DNA of 64,000 bases from Symbiodinium microadriaticum (GCA_001939145.1 LSRX01000763.1:2891-66890); one strand, 5' to 3'. Counted from the stretch's first letter, positions 1 to 11,455 are shown. Numbers and translations: made by a program. Notes: a model not told the origin generated them from the sequence alone.

Positions 1-740
1 TAGGGTTTGGGGTTTAGGAATTATAGGGTTTGGGGTTTAGGAATTATGTAGTTTGGTGTTGGGGGTTTAGGAATTGTATGGTTTGTGGGTTTTGAAACTA
101 AGGGTTTGGCGTTAAGGAATTATAGGGTTTGGGGTTAAGGAATTATAGGGTTTGGGGTTTAGGACTTATAGGGTTTGGGGTTTAGGACTTATAGGGTTTG
201 GGGCTTTAGGTAGTTTTTAATAGACACCAAGACTCATCCTGAGGGTTCATCAATGCCCGCATACTATAGGTTCTCCCAGCACCCCATATTGTAAGCTTTC
301 AGACAGGCTTTTACAATGGTTATAGTGCCGGGTTTCGTGAGTTTAGAGTTCGAAGTGCACTGCAAGATGGGGGTCGACTTGCATCGGGACTCTTAATTCA
401 GAAAACTTGTTTCATCTACCCAAAGGCAAACCCGACACCCTCAACGCCAAGCCCAAAATCCTAAACCAGAAGCCCTTAACCCCAAACCCTGCCATCGACA
501 TGTGCAGACGGACAAGAGACCTTAACAAAAGCACAACCCCCCCAACTTCCAAATCCTCAATTGGAATACCGAAAATCCCCGAACCCCAAACCCTCAACCC
601 GTGACCCAAAATTTCAATCCCTAAACCCCTAGCCCTCACCCTCGAACATCCTAAACTCGAAGCCATCAAGCCTAATCGGATTAGCCCAAATCCAACGTCA
701 TAAACCTTCACGGCCCTAAACCTTACAGTACAAGCCCAAT

Positions 741-833
741 AGTTGGAAACCCAATAGCCTCAATCCTTAAGAGTAACGTATAGGGAATCCCAGCACTAAT
801 TGTCCTTAATCCGGTTCCCAACTTTTAGGGGTT
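741..833. repeat. Hairpin element, family F copy 1
   Basis: Ends AGTTGGAAAC / GTTCCCAACT are inverted copies. Related copies: 15521-15614 (opposite orientation), 60358-60440, and a diverged one at 60500-60597. Confidence 0.7.
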
Positions 834-1224
834 TACTATAAACCCTGCGCTTTAAAGGGCACTTGAAATTGAGAGGGTCTATATCCCCAAGGCTACCCCG
901 CGTCCTAAGTCCTAAAATCTTAAGCTCTACAGGCCCATGAGCCCTCTACCCACCCTCGAAGAAAGCTCAACCCAAAATTCAAAAGCCTAATCTCTACCAC
1001 CGAACCCCTCAACCCTAAACCCTAAACCCCCGCCCCGACTGCATCTGCCGGCGCAGGGGTGAAGCAGAGAGACTCGCTGAAGCCTCTCGGCCCCCGATGT
1101 TTTTTTTTGAATTTATGTTTTTTTTTTGGGAGGGAGGGGGGCGGGGGGCTGAGGGTTAAGGGTCGTTTAGGGTCCAGGGTCTTAACCCCAAAACCCAAAC
1201 CCTAAGCCCTAAACTCCAATAAAG

Positions 1225-1260
1225 GTCTCTGAGATTCTGGAGCCTGCTGTGGGGTCTGTT
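1225..1260 (+). CDS. Exon-like island, unidentified
   Basis: Acceptor AAAG, then VSEILEPAVGSV, then donor GTAAGT, the consensus. C-rich repeat lies on the left and G-rich repeat on the right. Confidence 0.45.
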
Positions 1261-2046
1261 GTAAGTTCGATTAGGGTGTCTTTGAGGGTTTGTAGGACCT
1301 CTTTCTCGGGTCTTCCGGTAGCGCCCTTTCTATTACGGCGGCCTGGGTTTTAGACTTTTGGTGGGGTATGGAGTTTAGGCTACGCTAAGGGTTTTAAGAG
1401 CTGCGGGGTTAAGGGTTTAAGCGTTTAGGGCCTGTAAAGGATCAAGGGCCTTGGTAACTCCAGCAATAAATGTAGCTGGCTATACTTCTGAGTATGGAAA
1501 GTATGTATACAGTTGCCCTCACTCTAGCTACTAAATCCAGTGATCCCCCAAGGACGTTTTATGAGGGTATTCGCGAGGGTTCCTCGAGCATACAAAAACG
1601 AGCATGTAGAGCAAGAAAGAAAGATAAACCTATAATTACAATTTTTCAATTCAGGCTTTCCTTGTTAAGCCAAAAACGTAGGAAAGAGTGTCTGCTCTCT
1701 GAATGGTTGTGGGGCGGGAAACTCCTGGCTGTGTTTGGCCCATGGGGTTCAGGGTACTGTTTTTTTGGTTTGGGGCAAAGTCTGAGGTTTACGGGTTGAG
1801 TTTAGTCGGGGAGTTTTGAAGACCTCAGCACCTTTCAGAACACTTCGACACGCCAAAAAACCAGTCAAGCTTTCCTCCTGAGGCTCATGATGGATCCCTG
1901 TAAGCCCTCCCCCCAAAAATCCCGGACCCTAAGTCCTAAACCCTAAGCCCGAAACCCCAACGCCCTTCTAAACCCACAGGGGCCCCTCCACCCTCAAACC
2001 GACGCCGTTGCCCCCCAACCCTAAACCCTAAACCCTAAACCGCCAG

Positions 2047-2095
2047 AGGACCTGGGTGGCGATGAACGCAGAGATTGAAGTCATGGATGCCTCGG
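2047..2095 (+). CDS. Exon-like island, unidentified
   Basis: Acceptor CGCCAG. The frame reads RTWVAMNAEIEVMDAS, with a GC donor at 2096. If the GC is not used it stops at 2107-2109 and would be a last exon. Confidence 0.45.
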
Positions 2096-2317
2096 GCGGA
2101 TACCTCTGAGGCCCAACTTCTGGGGGCTGTCTGTGGGTTTGGTGTTTAGGGGTGGAGCGTTGCANGGGGGGGTCTGGTGGGGTGGTGGGCTGGGGTGGAG
2201 GTTCTGGGGTCAGAGGCTGGGTTTGAGGGGCGCTTTTAGGGTTTAGGGTTTAGGGTTTTCATGTTGTGTTGATTTTCACTTGTCTGGCAGACGGTGCTTG
2301 GTTTAGTGGCTTGATTT

Positions 2318-2453
2318 CGGGACACATGGAGCCAGAGCATGGTGAGCATGGGGTCTAAGTGTTCACAGAGCGTAGGGTTTAGGGTTTAAACCCTTTAAGC
2401 CTCAGATTGAGCTGCTTGCAGAGTATAATCGTCTGAAGATTGCCCAAAACTCC
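2318..2453 (+). CDS. Two exon pieces around a 64-bp intron, unidentified
   Basis: The frame DTWSQSM runs to 2341, then an intron 2342-2405 (GTGAGC...CCTCAG), then IELLAEYNRLKIAQNS, ending at TAA. The frame continues across the intron without a shift. The intron centre is the palindrome AGGGTTTAAACCCT. The 5' boundary of the first piece is not clear. Confidence 0.5.
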
Positions 2454-2774
2454 TAAACCCTAAAGGTGTTCATGGTTTCAGGTCTTATGTAGTTCTCTAA
2501 AATTATCATCCAGTGTTCGTTCCCTAAAATGGTTCGGCACCCCTGTAAAAAAGGCCACTATAGAGGGACCCTAAGTTAGAGAACTTCCCCAACCCTGACA
2601 GAAGCCTTTATAGAAACCCCTTACAGATCCCTGTAAGGGAACCCGAAAAGGCACCCCAATTTAGAGAACTACCCATACTGTATCAGGTTTCAGGTTTGAG
2701 AGTAAGCTCTTCAGACTCTACCCTAAACCCTAAACCCTAAGGAAGCCCTTTAAATCGATGCATGGGCTCGCCAG

Positions 2775-2813
2775 GGTCAGCCGGCGGCCGTGAAGTCGGT
2801 AGCGACGCTGTCG
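2775..2813 (+). CDS. Exon-like island, unidentified
   Basis: Acceptor CGCCAG, frame GQPAAVKSVATLS, and donor GTTTAG made of the repeat unit. Confidence 0.45.
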
Positions 2814-3250
2814 GTTTAGGTTTGAGGGTTGTAGAGTTTAGGGTTTAGGGTTTAGGGGTTAGGGTTTAGGGTTTGCAGTTTAGGGTTTAGAGTTTAGGGC
2901 TTAGGGTTTAGGGTTTAGGGTTTGCAGTTTAGGGTTTAGGGTTTAGAGGCAAGGAAACCTCAACCCGAAGCGCTCAGCCCTGAGCCAAAAGCTGATACTC
3001 CGAAGGGCCGGACAAATCCGAAGTAGCATCCCCTTGGAGCTTTTTTTGTTACAACCTGCTATAGGGGTCAAAAGAGTTACCCAGACTATATTTTTGGACA
3101 TAATATCGCATTGCTTATGTGATTGCCTTATTATAGGTCCCACTAGTAAGCCTGAGCAATTATCAGTATCCTCCCACAACCCGTGGACAGTCATGCCGTA
3201 ATATACCCGACAACCCTGTTCCAATTATTCAGGCCCGAGTTAGTACAGAG

Positions 3251-3287
3251 CAGCCCCTGTTTACCGACATCTGCTTCGGTACCAAGG
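3251..3287 (+). CDS. Exon-like island, unidentified
   Basis: Acceptor ACAGAG, frame QPLFTDICFGTK, possible GC donor at 3288. The frame stays open to 3325 (RALRDTKASAR). Confidence 0.4.
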
Positions 3288-3520
3288 GCCGGGCCTTGCG
3301 AGACACAAAAGCGTCGGCGCGACCCTAAGCCCTAAACCCTAAACCCCAACCCCGAACCCCGAACCCCTAACCCCTAAACCCTAAACCCTAAACCCCAACC
3401 CTTAAACCCTAACCCCTAAACCCTAAACCCCTAAACCCTAAACCTTAAACCTTAAACCCTAACCCCTAAACCCTAAACCCCTAAACCCTAAACCTTAAAC
3501 CTTAAACCCTACACTCTAAG

Positions 3521-3570
3521 CCGTGGCACGATTCCGGGACAAGCCCCAGAAAGACCAAGACTCCTCGAGG
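3521..3570 (+). CDS. Exon-like island, unidentified
   Basis: Acceptor CTCTAAG, frame VARFRDKPQKDQDSS, GC donor at 3571. C-rich repeat on the left, G-rich on the right. Confidence 0.45.
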
Positions 3571-4089
3571 GCTTAGAGCTTAGGGCTTTTGGGGGCTCTG
3601 GGCTTTGGGTTTTAGGGTTTAGGGTTTAGGGGTTTAGAGTTTAGGGTTTCGGGCTTAAGGTTTAGGGGGTTAGGGGGCTTGAACACTTGTCAACAGTGTT
3701 CCTTAGGGCCTCCGTACAACTGTGGTACTGCATTGTAACCCAAAACCCTAATTTTAGATTATGAAGGAGCCTCTACTGCTTCATTGAATTATGCATGGCG
3801 TCTTGGTATGGCTTCAGTCATGTCTTAAGAGCTCTATTTTGTGGTGGGCAGAGGGGTTTAACATAGTACATCCGCTTATGTTCCTTACACAGATAAAGCT
3901 ACTCGTAAAGTATAGTATCGCCAAAACGAACCCGAAGGCTACTTGCCTTAGAGGCTTCTGCATGAAGCAGCCTGTGCTTTCGGGCTCATGCTGTAGAATT
4001 TCTTTCCTACGGTTCCGGGCGAAGAACCCTTCAACCACAGGTGTTTCAGGGTTGAGGGTCTAGGGTTTAGGGCTTAGGGAGCCCGAAAG

Positions 4090-4139
4090 TCTCAAAGTCC
4101 CGGACAGACGAGAAACTCGCAGACCCCGAAATCCTGAAG
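4090..4139 (+). CDS. Exon-like island, unidentified
   Basis: Acceptor GAAAG, frame SKSRTDEKLADPEILK, donor AAG|GTCTGG. Confidence 0.45.
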
Positions 4140-4918
4140 GTCTGGGATTAGGGTTTAGGGTTTAGGGTTCAGGGCTTAGGGTTCAGGGTTTAGGGTTCGG
4201 GGTTCAGGGTTTAGGGTTTAGGGTTTAGGGGTTAGGGTTTAGGGTTCGGGGTTCAGGGTTTAGGGTTTAGGGGTTAGGGTTTAGGGCTCAGGGTTCGGGG
4301 TTTAAAGGGTTTAAAGGGTTTAGGGTTTAAGGTGTAGGGTTCAGGGTTCAGGGTTCAGGGTTTAGGGTTTAAGGGTTAGGGTTTAGGGTTAGGGTTCAGT
4401 GGTTTGGGTTTAGGGTTTAGGGGTTAGAGGCAAGGGTTCAGGGGGTTAGAGGCAGGGGTTCAGGGTTAAGGGTCATTGGTACTCCAGCTCAGGTGTGTAG
4501 CACTCGGTAAGATACACATAACCGAAGAGCCCGTACTGTTTCCGACCTGCATGCACGCCAAGCCCTTAAGTCAAGCCCTGAGCCGCAAGCCTTAAACCAG
4601 TCAGCCTCCTTAGCCGAGTATGAGGTCTAATTAAACCCGACATGAAGGTGTAGTTAAATTTTAACTGAAAGTTTAGTTAAACGCGAATTCAACGATTAGC
4701 GAAGCCCGAAATCAAGGTTTAGCAAACCGCGAAGCCGAAAATATGGTTCAGCTAAAACTATAAAGCTTAGCTAAACCCGAAATTACGGTTAAGCTAAACC
4801 GGAAACAGGCTACAAGCTTTAGAAGCCCTCAACCCTAAACCCAAGCCCCAACCCGACGCTCGAAACCTGGAAAAGCCGAGCTCTAAAATGGCTTTCCCAG
4901 CCCCTTGTTGGTTCAAAG

Positions 4919-4968
4919 CTGGCTTGAAGACGAGCCACCACTCCACCATGGCGTCTTCCACGCCACTG
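4919..4968 (+). CDS. Exon-like island, unidentified
   Basis: Acceptor TCAAAG, frame WLEDEPPLHHGVFHAT, donor ACTG|GTGCGG. The frame stays open to about 4990. Confidence 0.48.
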
Positions 4969-5313
4969 GTGCGGCTGGACCTCTGGCGTTTTTTTTTATT
5001 ATGGTTGTTATGATTGCCACTACGATGATATCTTAAAATTGGTGTTTGGAAAGGGGTTGTCTTGTTTTTTTTTTGATTTTTGTTGCAGGGAGGGAGAATT
5101 TCAGAAAAATAGGGGGGGGTGTATGACAGAAAGGGACCTGTAATAATCAGGACCCTTTGATTTTGGGTGGTTTTTATTGGCGTCCCCTGTTTCGGCGATT
5201 CCAGAATGTCAAGCTTCCTTCATTTGTAGGGTCTGGGCTGTAAGGCTCTAAAGCTTAAGGTTCAAGGGGGGTGTCGGCGGGCAACTTTGGCAATTCCGCT
5301 CGAGGGAGGACAG

Positions 5314-5385
5314 GCTTTTCGTCTGGGGAGACCGACTTTTGGGACGAGCATCTAGGATCAGCCGAAGTGGCTTCCCTGAAACTCT
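5314..5385 (+). CDS. Exon-like island, unidentified
   Basis: Acceptor GGACAG, frame FSSGETDFWDEHLGSAEVAS. A GC donor inside or a stop near 5386 ends it. Confidence 0.48.
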
Positions 5386-5558
5386 AAGCCGCATAAGTCC
5401 TACAGCAAGCCCTAAACCCTAAACCCTCAACCCTAAACCCCTAAACCCCCAAACCCCTGAACCCCTAGACCCTAAAGCCCTAAACCCTAAACCCCTAAAC
5501 CCTAAACCTTANCCCTAGACCCTAAAGCCCTAAACCCTAAACCCCTAAACCCCTGCAG

Positions 5559-5635
5559 CCCAAAAAGCCGTCGCAGGAGAACGGCCTCCCAGATGTACCG
5601 GCCGACAAAAAGATGCCGCCGCGACCTGGCCCACG
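5559..5635 (+). CDS. Exon-like island, unidentified
   Basis: Acceptor CCTGCAG, frame PKKPSQENGLPDVPADKK then MPPRPGP, and donor CG|GTTTTAGG from the repeat. C-rich repeat before, G-rich after. Confidence 0.52.
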
Positions 5636-5889
5636 GTTTTAGGGTTTTAGGGTTTAGGGTTAGGGTTTAGGGGTTAGGCTTTAGGGTTTAGGCTTTAGGG
5701 TTTAGGGTTTAGGGTCTCAGCCGTAGTTTTTCGAGTGGTTGTCAGGGTGTCTACCAAGATCCTATCCAAAAACCCCTCACCCGGAACCCTGAGCTCTGAA
5801 CCCGAAACCCTAAACTCCCTAAGCCCATAAGCCCCTAAACCCTAAACCCTAAGCCCTAAATCCTATCCAAGAAACCCTGAGCCCCAAAG

Positions 5890-5935
5890 TGGTTCCAGAA
5901 GGGAGATCCTTGCTTCGGAACAAGTGTCTCTAAAG
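5890..5935 (+). CDS. Exon-like island, unidentified
   Basis: Acceptor CCAAAG, frame WFQKGDPCFGTSVSK, donor AAAG|GTTGGT. Confidence 0.5.
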
Positions 5936-6378
5936 GTTGGTTGAAGGTAGGTTTAGGGCTCAGGGTTTAGGATTTAATTAGGGTTTAGGGGTCCAGGGGG
6001 TTTAGGGGTTTAGGGTTTAGGATTTAGGGTTTAATTAGGGCTTAGGGTTTAGGGTTTAGGGTTGAGGGGGAGGTGGGATGGAGGACGGCTTTCTTGAAAT
6101 AATCCGGTTTTGGAGTGCGTACTGTCCCCAGGGTCGAGGAGGGTTTTGGCTTTTGGACTTCAGGGTTTGCTGGATGGAATGAACTAGGGTACATGAAGCG
6201 CCGACGAGCCAAGCGCATCAATTTTTAGTAAAGCTGTTCCTGCCTATGTCGGGATGTCCGCAAACCCTTTTCCCCGACACCCGACAACCTTAATTTCACA
6301 GGGCTCCAAGCGTGGGATGAAGGTAGGTGGGGGAAATTCCAAAATGTGAGTCCTGATATAATAAGGCATCCTTAATCC

Positions 6379-6487
6379 TACGGTTGATGATATAAATCCT
6401 GCATTACCCATAATAAGGAATACACCATGATTCCCATAGTTTAAAAGGGTCCTTAAGGTACTGCAGGATTTATATTCATCAGCCGTA
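6379..6487. repeat. Hairpin element, family A copy 1
   Basis: Ends TACGGTTGATGATATAAATC / ATTTATATTCATCAGCCGTA are inverted with few mismatches. Copies 2 and 3 lie at 18659-18763 and 39960-40064. Confidence 0.8.
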
Positions 6488-6634
6488 CCTATCTGCATCC
6501 CACCTTTTGAGGCCTCCATGTCAAGCGCCGAACCCGAGCCCCAAACTTCGAGCACCCTTTACGAGGACCGCGGCCACAAAAGACTGGGTCCTTGTTAAGG
6601 GTACCGACGTGCTGTAAACGCGCGCCACGCACAG

Positions 6635-6702
6635 GCCGACCGCATCGGTATTTGCGGTGCTTCGTGGACTTTGCAGCTGAAAACGCTCCGCCTCTCGTGT
6701 TT
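6635..6702 (+). CDS. Exon-like island cut by an N, unidentified
   Basis: Acceptor CGCACAG, frame RPHRYLRCFVDFAAENAPPL. The N at 6703 hides the donor. The FVDF stretch recalls an RNP1 motif, but that is too little for a family call. Confidence 0.45.
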
Positions 6703-6974
6703 NGATTAGAACCTCCCATTTCCAGTGGCCATCTTGTCAAGAAGGACCCTGAAAAGGAGCCCTAATTCAGAGAATTCCTTACAGATCCCAAAAAGGCACC
6801 CTAGTTTCGATAACGACCCTCACAGAACCCCTATAGAGGCCCTTCAGGATCCCATAAAGGAGGCTTTATAATTAGAATAGGGTTTTGGGCTCATTGGGTT
6901 TAGAGTTGAGGGTTTAGGGTAGGGTTTAGGGTAGAGTTTAGGGTTTAGGGTTTAGGGTCTTAGGGGCCCCTTAG

Positions 6975-7085
6975 AGTAATATAAGGGCCTTAATAATTAG
7001 AATAGGGTTTTGGGCTCATTATACTATTACTGTAATAAGGAACCCTCAAAGTGGTATGGTAATTGTTGAGGCCCTTATATTAGGG
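6975..7085. repeat. Hairpin element, family B copy
   Basis: Ends TAATATAAGGGCCT and GAGGCCCTTATATTAG are inverted. The inner TAGAATAGGGTTTTGGG is shared with 25709-25818, 30612-30712 (reversed), 15800-15915 (diverged), 32581-32688 (diverged) and 34134-34220 (diverged). A partial copy lies just before it at 6868-6896. Confidence 0.72.
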
Positions 7086-7340
7086 CTTGGGGAGAAGAGA
7101 TAGAGATCCTGCTACAGCGATCGCCCAAACTGTGAAACCCTGCGAACCCTAGACCCTAAACTCCCAAACCCTAAACTCCTAAGCCCTAAACTCTTAAACA
7201 ATGAACCCCCAACCCTAAACTCCTAAACCCTAAACTCTTAGACACTATAAACTCTTAAACCCTAAACCTCCTAAACCCTAAACTCTTAAACCCTAAGCCC
7301 TAAACTCTTAAACAATGAACCCCCAACCCTGGCTCTCCAG

Positions 7341-7398
7341 TTTGAGGATCTACGCAGGGCCCTAGCCGCAAGTTTCGGATCCGGGCGTCTCGGTTACT
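7341..7398 (+). CDS. Exon-like island, unidentified
   Basis: Acceptor GGCTCTCCAG after a pyrimidine-rich stretch, frame FEDLRRALAASFGSGRLGY, donor T|GTAAGG. Confidence 0.58.
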
Positions 7399-7715
7399 GT
7401 AAGGGCTTGAATAATTATTGTTATTTTTTTATTTTTCGGGGGTTCCTTGTTATGAATATAGTAGTATGGGCCCCGAAACCCTATTCTAATCAGTAAGGTT
7501 CCTGACTATAGATATAGTATACTAAGGCCACTACACTAAACCCTTGTATATAATAGCCCTTATAGAAACCCTTACAGACCCTTTGCAGTCTAGGAGTTTA
7601 GGGTTTTGGGTTTGGGAGTTTAGGGTTTAGGGTTTAGGAGCTTAGGAGTTGAGGAGTTTAGGGTTTTAGGGTTTAGGGTTTCGCGCTTGGGCTTCAGGGT
7701 GTAGGGTAGGAAAAG

Positions 7716-7776
7716 CCCCTGCCGACGAGGAGAGGGTCGTGGAGATTGGGTTCAAGCCGGTTGGAATGATCATGAA
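7716..7776 (+). CDS. Exon-like island, unidentified
   Basis: Acceptor AAAAG, frame PADEERVVEIGFKPVGMIM. The donor is unclear (GC at 7777). Confidence 0.48.
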
Positions 7777-7977
7777 GCCTAAACCCCTAAAGCCCTAAAC
7801 CCCGAAACCAATAAACCCTAAACCCTAAACCCTAAACCCTAAACCCCTAAAGCCCTAAACCCCCAAACCAATAACACCCCTATAAACTTACACCTAAACC
7901 CCTAAGGCCCTAAACCCCGAAACCAATAACACCCCTATAAACTTACACCTAAACCTTAGAGGCTGCTCTGAGGTCAG

Positions 7978-8008
7978 TTTATGCAGCTTAAGAAGTTCGG
8001 CACGGACC
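7978..8008 (+). CDS. Exon-like island, unidentified
   Basis: Acceptor AGGTCAG, frame FMQLKKFGTD, donor ACC|GTTAGA. The donor lies in the loop of a hairpin (7996-8025). Confidence 0.45.
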
Positions 8009-8025
8009 GTTAGACCCGTGCCGAA
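7996..8025. other. Small hairpin across a splice donor
   Basis: TTCGGCACGG and CCGTGCCGAA are inverted copies around a 10-base loop that contains the candidate donor GTTAGA. Confidence 0.55.
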
Positions 8026-8139
8026 AAGGTCAACCGCGCCCTAGCTTAACAGTAAAGCAGGGCTTGAGGTTTAGAGTTTAGGAGTTTAGGGTTTAGGGTT
8101 TAGGGTTCGGTTTAGGGTTTGAGGTTTGGAGTTTAGGAG

Positions 8140-8280
8140 CTGCCGATCAGAAGAAACGCAGTGCGGAGAAACAGCTAAGCAATTCTGCAGAAAAAGTTCA
8201 GCAGAGTTGTCTCCCTCTTCATATACCTGGCCAGCTCGCAATGTGGCCGCCTATTGCATGGCCTCATGTCCATGGCCACT
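8140..8280 (+). CDS. Exon-like island of 141 bases, unidentified
   Basis: The acceptor TTTAGGAG is formed by repeat sequence. The frame reads ADQKKRSAEKQLSNSAEKVQ, then QSCLPLHIPGQLAMWPPIAW, then PHVHGH, and ends at a consensus donor GTAAGT. No stop occurs over its whole length. I do not recognise a domain. Confidence 0.62.
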
Positions 8281-8474
8281 GTAAGTTCCAGAGTTTCGAG
8301 CTCAACAGGGATGCTTTGGGGTTCAGGCTTCAGAGTTCGGGGTTGACGGGTTTTGTGGTTTAGGCCAGTTTCGGCTTCAGGGTTCGGGGTTTAGGGTTTA
8401 GAGTTTACGGTCGAGGGTTTAGGGTTTCCGGCTTAGGGTTTAGGGTTTCGAGTTTAGGGTTTCGAGTTTTGCAG

Positions 8475-8533
8475 GTTGGCTCTACCTTAGCCTTTTCGTG
8501 GTGTACTACACGAAGCAGTTCGTCTCGCAGCAG
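8475..8533 (+). CDS. Exon-like island, possible membrane segment
   Basis: Acceptor TTTTGCAG, frame WLYLSLFVVYYTKQFVSQQ, GC donor at 8534. The first ten residues are hydrophobic and could be part of a membrane helix. Confidence 0.52.
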
Positions 8534-8555
8534 GCCTCTCGGTTCCGATGAGACG

Positions 8556-8682
8556 GGGTACTCAGCCATACCCAGAGAGCCCAATACCCCTTAATTAAGG
8601 AATATACCTTAAATCATAATATTAAGGCCCCTATAATTTAAGGTATATTCCGTGTTTAAGGGGTGTTGGGTACTCAGCCATA
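8556..8682. repeat. Hairpin element, family L copy 1, with 15-bp direct repeats
   Basis: GGGTACTCAGCCATA occurs at 8556-8570 and 8668-8682. Between them ATACCCCTTAATTAAGGAAT and its near inverse form long arms. Copy 2 lies at 24693-24800 and an end fragment at 63010-63035. Confidence 0.75.
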
Positions 8683-8913
8683 GCTCTGCAGCATGAACTG
8701 ACAGTAGCAAACCCTGAGCCTTAAACCTCCCTGAACGATAAATCCGACACCCTACACCCTAAACCCTAAAGCTCTAAAACCCTAAAGCCCTGAACCCTAA
8801 AACCCTAAAGCCCTCAACCCTAAACCATAAAGCACTAAAGCCCTAAACCCTAAACCCTAAACCCCAAATCCTACACCCTAAACCCTAAAACCCTGAAGCC
8901 CTAAATCCGGAAG

Positions 8914-8940
8914 CTTTTCGACTCCCTCGGCTACATCATC
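8914..8940 (+). CDS. Exon-like island, unidentified
   Basis: Acceptor CGGAAG, frame LFDSLGYII, GC donor at 8941; open to 8949 if that donor is not used. Confidence 0.4.
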
Positions 8941-9384
8941 GCAGCTCCATAGGGTCCTTTGGAGAGCTGGACAGACGGAAGGTTCCCCTTAAAAAGAAAG
9001 CCTGGAGCCTTCTTGGGCTTTGGGTTCAGGGGGTTTACGGTTTAGGGCTTTGTTAGGGGGTTTAGGGTTTAGGGGTCGAGCTTGAGGGGTTTAGGGGGTT
9101 TAGGGTTTAGAGGTCCAGGGGTTCAGGGGGCTTAGGGTTTAGGGTTTTGGGGCTTTGGGTTTAGGCGGTTTAGGGGGTTTTGGGGGGTTTAGTCTTAGGG
9201 GTCTAGGGGTTTAGGAGGTTTAAGGTTTAGGGTCTAGGGCTTTGGTTGTAGGGGGTTTAAGGAGTTTAGGGTTTAGGGGTCTGGGGCCTAGGGGTTTAGG
9301 GGGTTTAGAAGGGTTTCTCATATTGTGGGTATAGCAAGGAACTTTCAAAAAAGTACAGGTAAGTATGAACCCTAAACGGCTAAG

Positions 9385-9456
9385 GCATCGATGGAACGAA
9401 ATGCAGCAAGCGTGATGCTGCCCAACCAATCCGTCCACAAAGTCATGGTCAAGGAG
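9385..9456 (+). CDS. Exon-like island, unidentified
   Basis: Acceptor GGCTAAG, frame ASMERNAASVMLPNQSVHKV then MVKE, and donor GAG|GCAGGG. It is 72 bases long and in phase 0 at both ends. Confidence 0.55.
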
Positions 9457-11003
9457 GCAGGGCTTCCTAACCCTAAGCCCTAAACCCTAAACCCTCAGCC
9501 CTAAACCCTAAGCCCTAAACCCTCAACCCTAAACCCTAAGCCCTAAACCCTAAACCCAAAGCCCTAAACCCTATAAACCCCAAACCCTAAGCCTTAAACC
9601 CTAAGCCCAAGAAGGCTCCGGGCTGTCTTTTGAGGAGGCAGGGCTTCAGTGTTGTCGGGTTGGCATCGGCGCTGAGGGTTTCAGGGTTTGCGGTTGAAGG
9701 GTTTTTGGGATTGAAGGGCCGTTGGGGCTGGAGGGCTTTGGGGATTGGGACCTAAGGGCATGAGGGTTTAAGGGCTTTAGGGTTTAGGGTTTAAGGCCTT
9801 TAGGGCCTAAGAGCTTGAGGAGTTAGGGTCATGGAGGCATCTTTTCTGAGCGAAAATTGGGGGGTCAAATATACAAGAGCCGGGAGAGTTTGGATTTTTA
9901 GACCTTAGGGTTTGGGATCTAACCCGATTTTGGGGGTCCCCATTACAAGTCTAGCATACTTTACCTGAAAACATATCCCGAAGCATTGAAGACTCTATAT
10001 TATAGTTTAGGTTTTGTTTTGGGCTGTCTTTGCAAAAGGTTTAGGGTTTGGGCTGTCTTTGCAAAAGACTTCCACAAACATTCGTTCGTAGGTGCACCTT
10101 GGCTACGAGGTTGCCCCGTAAACCTTGCTCTGGGCACAGTCCGAATTAAACCCAGACTACTACCTCAACCCTAAACCCCCAACCCTAAATTCCAACCCCC
10201 AAACCCTAAACCCCCAACCCTAAACCCCCAAGCCTAAACTCCAATTCTCAGACCCCNTAAACCCCCAACCCTAAACCCTAAACCCCCCAACTCTAAACCC
10301 TCAACCGTAAGCCCCCAGCACCCGAGCTCCGAACTAACCGATGAAACCGAAGCTAAGCCTGGCAGTCAAAGGCATCGTAAGCCGCAAAAAGGGTTTTTGG
10401 GTTTCGGATTCAGTGTTTATGGTCTTAGGGTTAGGGTTTAGGGTTTCGGCGTTAGGGTTTGGGGTTTAAGTTTGTTACAGACTTCCAAGGGACCTCTGTG
10501 AGGGAACCCCCTGCAGAAGTGCATAACCCCAATCGAGGCCCATTGAGGGCCATCGAGGCCAAAACTGCTTCAATGAGGGTTTAGGGTTTAGGGTGCAGTT
10601 GACGTCCTTGTCGGGTTGCCCCACGGGGTTGCGTTAGCACCGTGTAAGCAACTTCGAGGTGATTTTTTGGGTTTAGGACTTAGGGCTCAGGTGTTCGGGT
10701 TTAGGGTGTATGTTCAGGGTTTCGGTTGTACGGCAAACCGCGGCTGCAGCCCAGGTCGATTCCCTCATAGGGTTCCCAGAACTAGCCCTCAATACAGGGG
10801 ACAAAAATTCTTGCCAATACTGTGTTGGGGTGCCTTTTTATAAACAAAACTGAAGTATATCATACCCCCCCCCAAAAAAAACTATTCTGCTGATTCAGGC
10901 CCCTACAGTAAATGCTACGAGCCAACTTGGTCTAAGGGCTTTGGGGTTTAGGGTTTAGGGTCTAGGGTTTAGGTTTAAAGTGTGTTCTGCATGTTCTTCA
11001 GAG
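9457..11003. other. Mostly repeat; weak exon-like pieces only
   Basis: C-rich tract 9465-9605, G-rich 9670-9830, C-rich 10165-10320 with N 10257. A short frame KPKLSLAVKGI ending at GTAAGC (near 10374) and LTSLSGCPTGL (near 10592) may be exons. Nothing firm. Confidence 0.5.
9828..9909 (+). CDS. Exon-like island, unidentified
   Basis: The frame VMEASFLSENWGVKYTRAGR is open between repeat tracts. Splice sites are unclear (possible donor GTTTGG near 9888). Confidence 0.3.
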
Positions 11004-11099
11004 TGGCTACAAAGGAGGAATAAGATGAGCGATCTCCACGGCACCTCTATTCAAGAACTCATCAGAACCCTGAGACAGCTGTACTGCCAACATGCCTGA
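11004..11099 (+). CDS. Exon-like island ending in a stop, possible last exon
   Basis: Acceptor TTCTTCAGAG. The frame WLQRRNKMSDLHGTSIQELI then RTLRQLYCQHA ends at TGA 11097-11099. A last exon of an unidentified gene is possible. Confidence 0.48.
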   Translation, partial: WLQRRNKMSDLHGTSIQELIRTLRQLYCQHA

Positions 11100-11455
11100 A
11101 ACCCGACAGTCTGGACCCCTAAACAACCCTAAACCCTAAACCCTAAACCCTAAACCCTAAAATCCATAACCCTCAACCCTAAAACCTGTAACCCATAACC
11201 CTCAACCCTAAAACCTAAAACCCATAATCCTCAACCCTAAAACCTATAACCCCTAAACCCCAAGCCTCTTAGCCCCCTTCATGAAGAACCTAAACCCCCT
11301 CAAGCCCTGACTTCCCAAGCCAAGGGAGCAACCGCGCTGCCCTACGTCCTCCTTGAGGAGCACCCGACTTCGCCCGGGTTTCTGCCGGGAGTTTGGAGCC
11401 GGAACACCGGGATCCCCACTTGGAGGATCAGGGCGCATAGTAAGAAAGATTACTG

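Noticed and set aside
1-210. Possible chromosome end (telomere) at the window start
   Set aside because: The units are degenerate (GGGTTTGGGGTTTAGGAATT) and the same kind of repeat occurs throughout, so this is interstitial.
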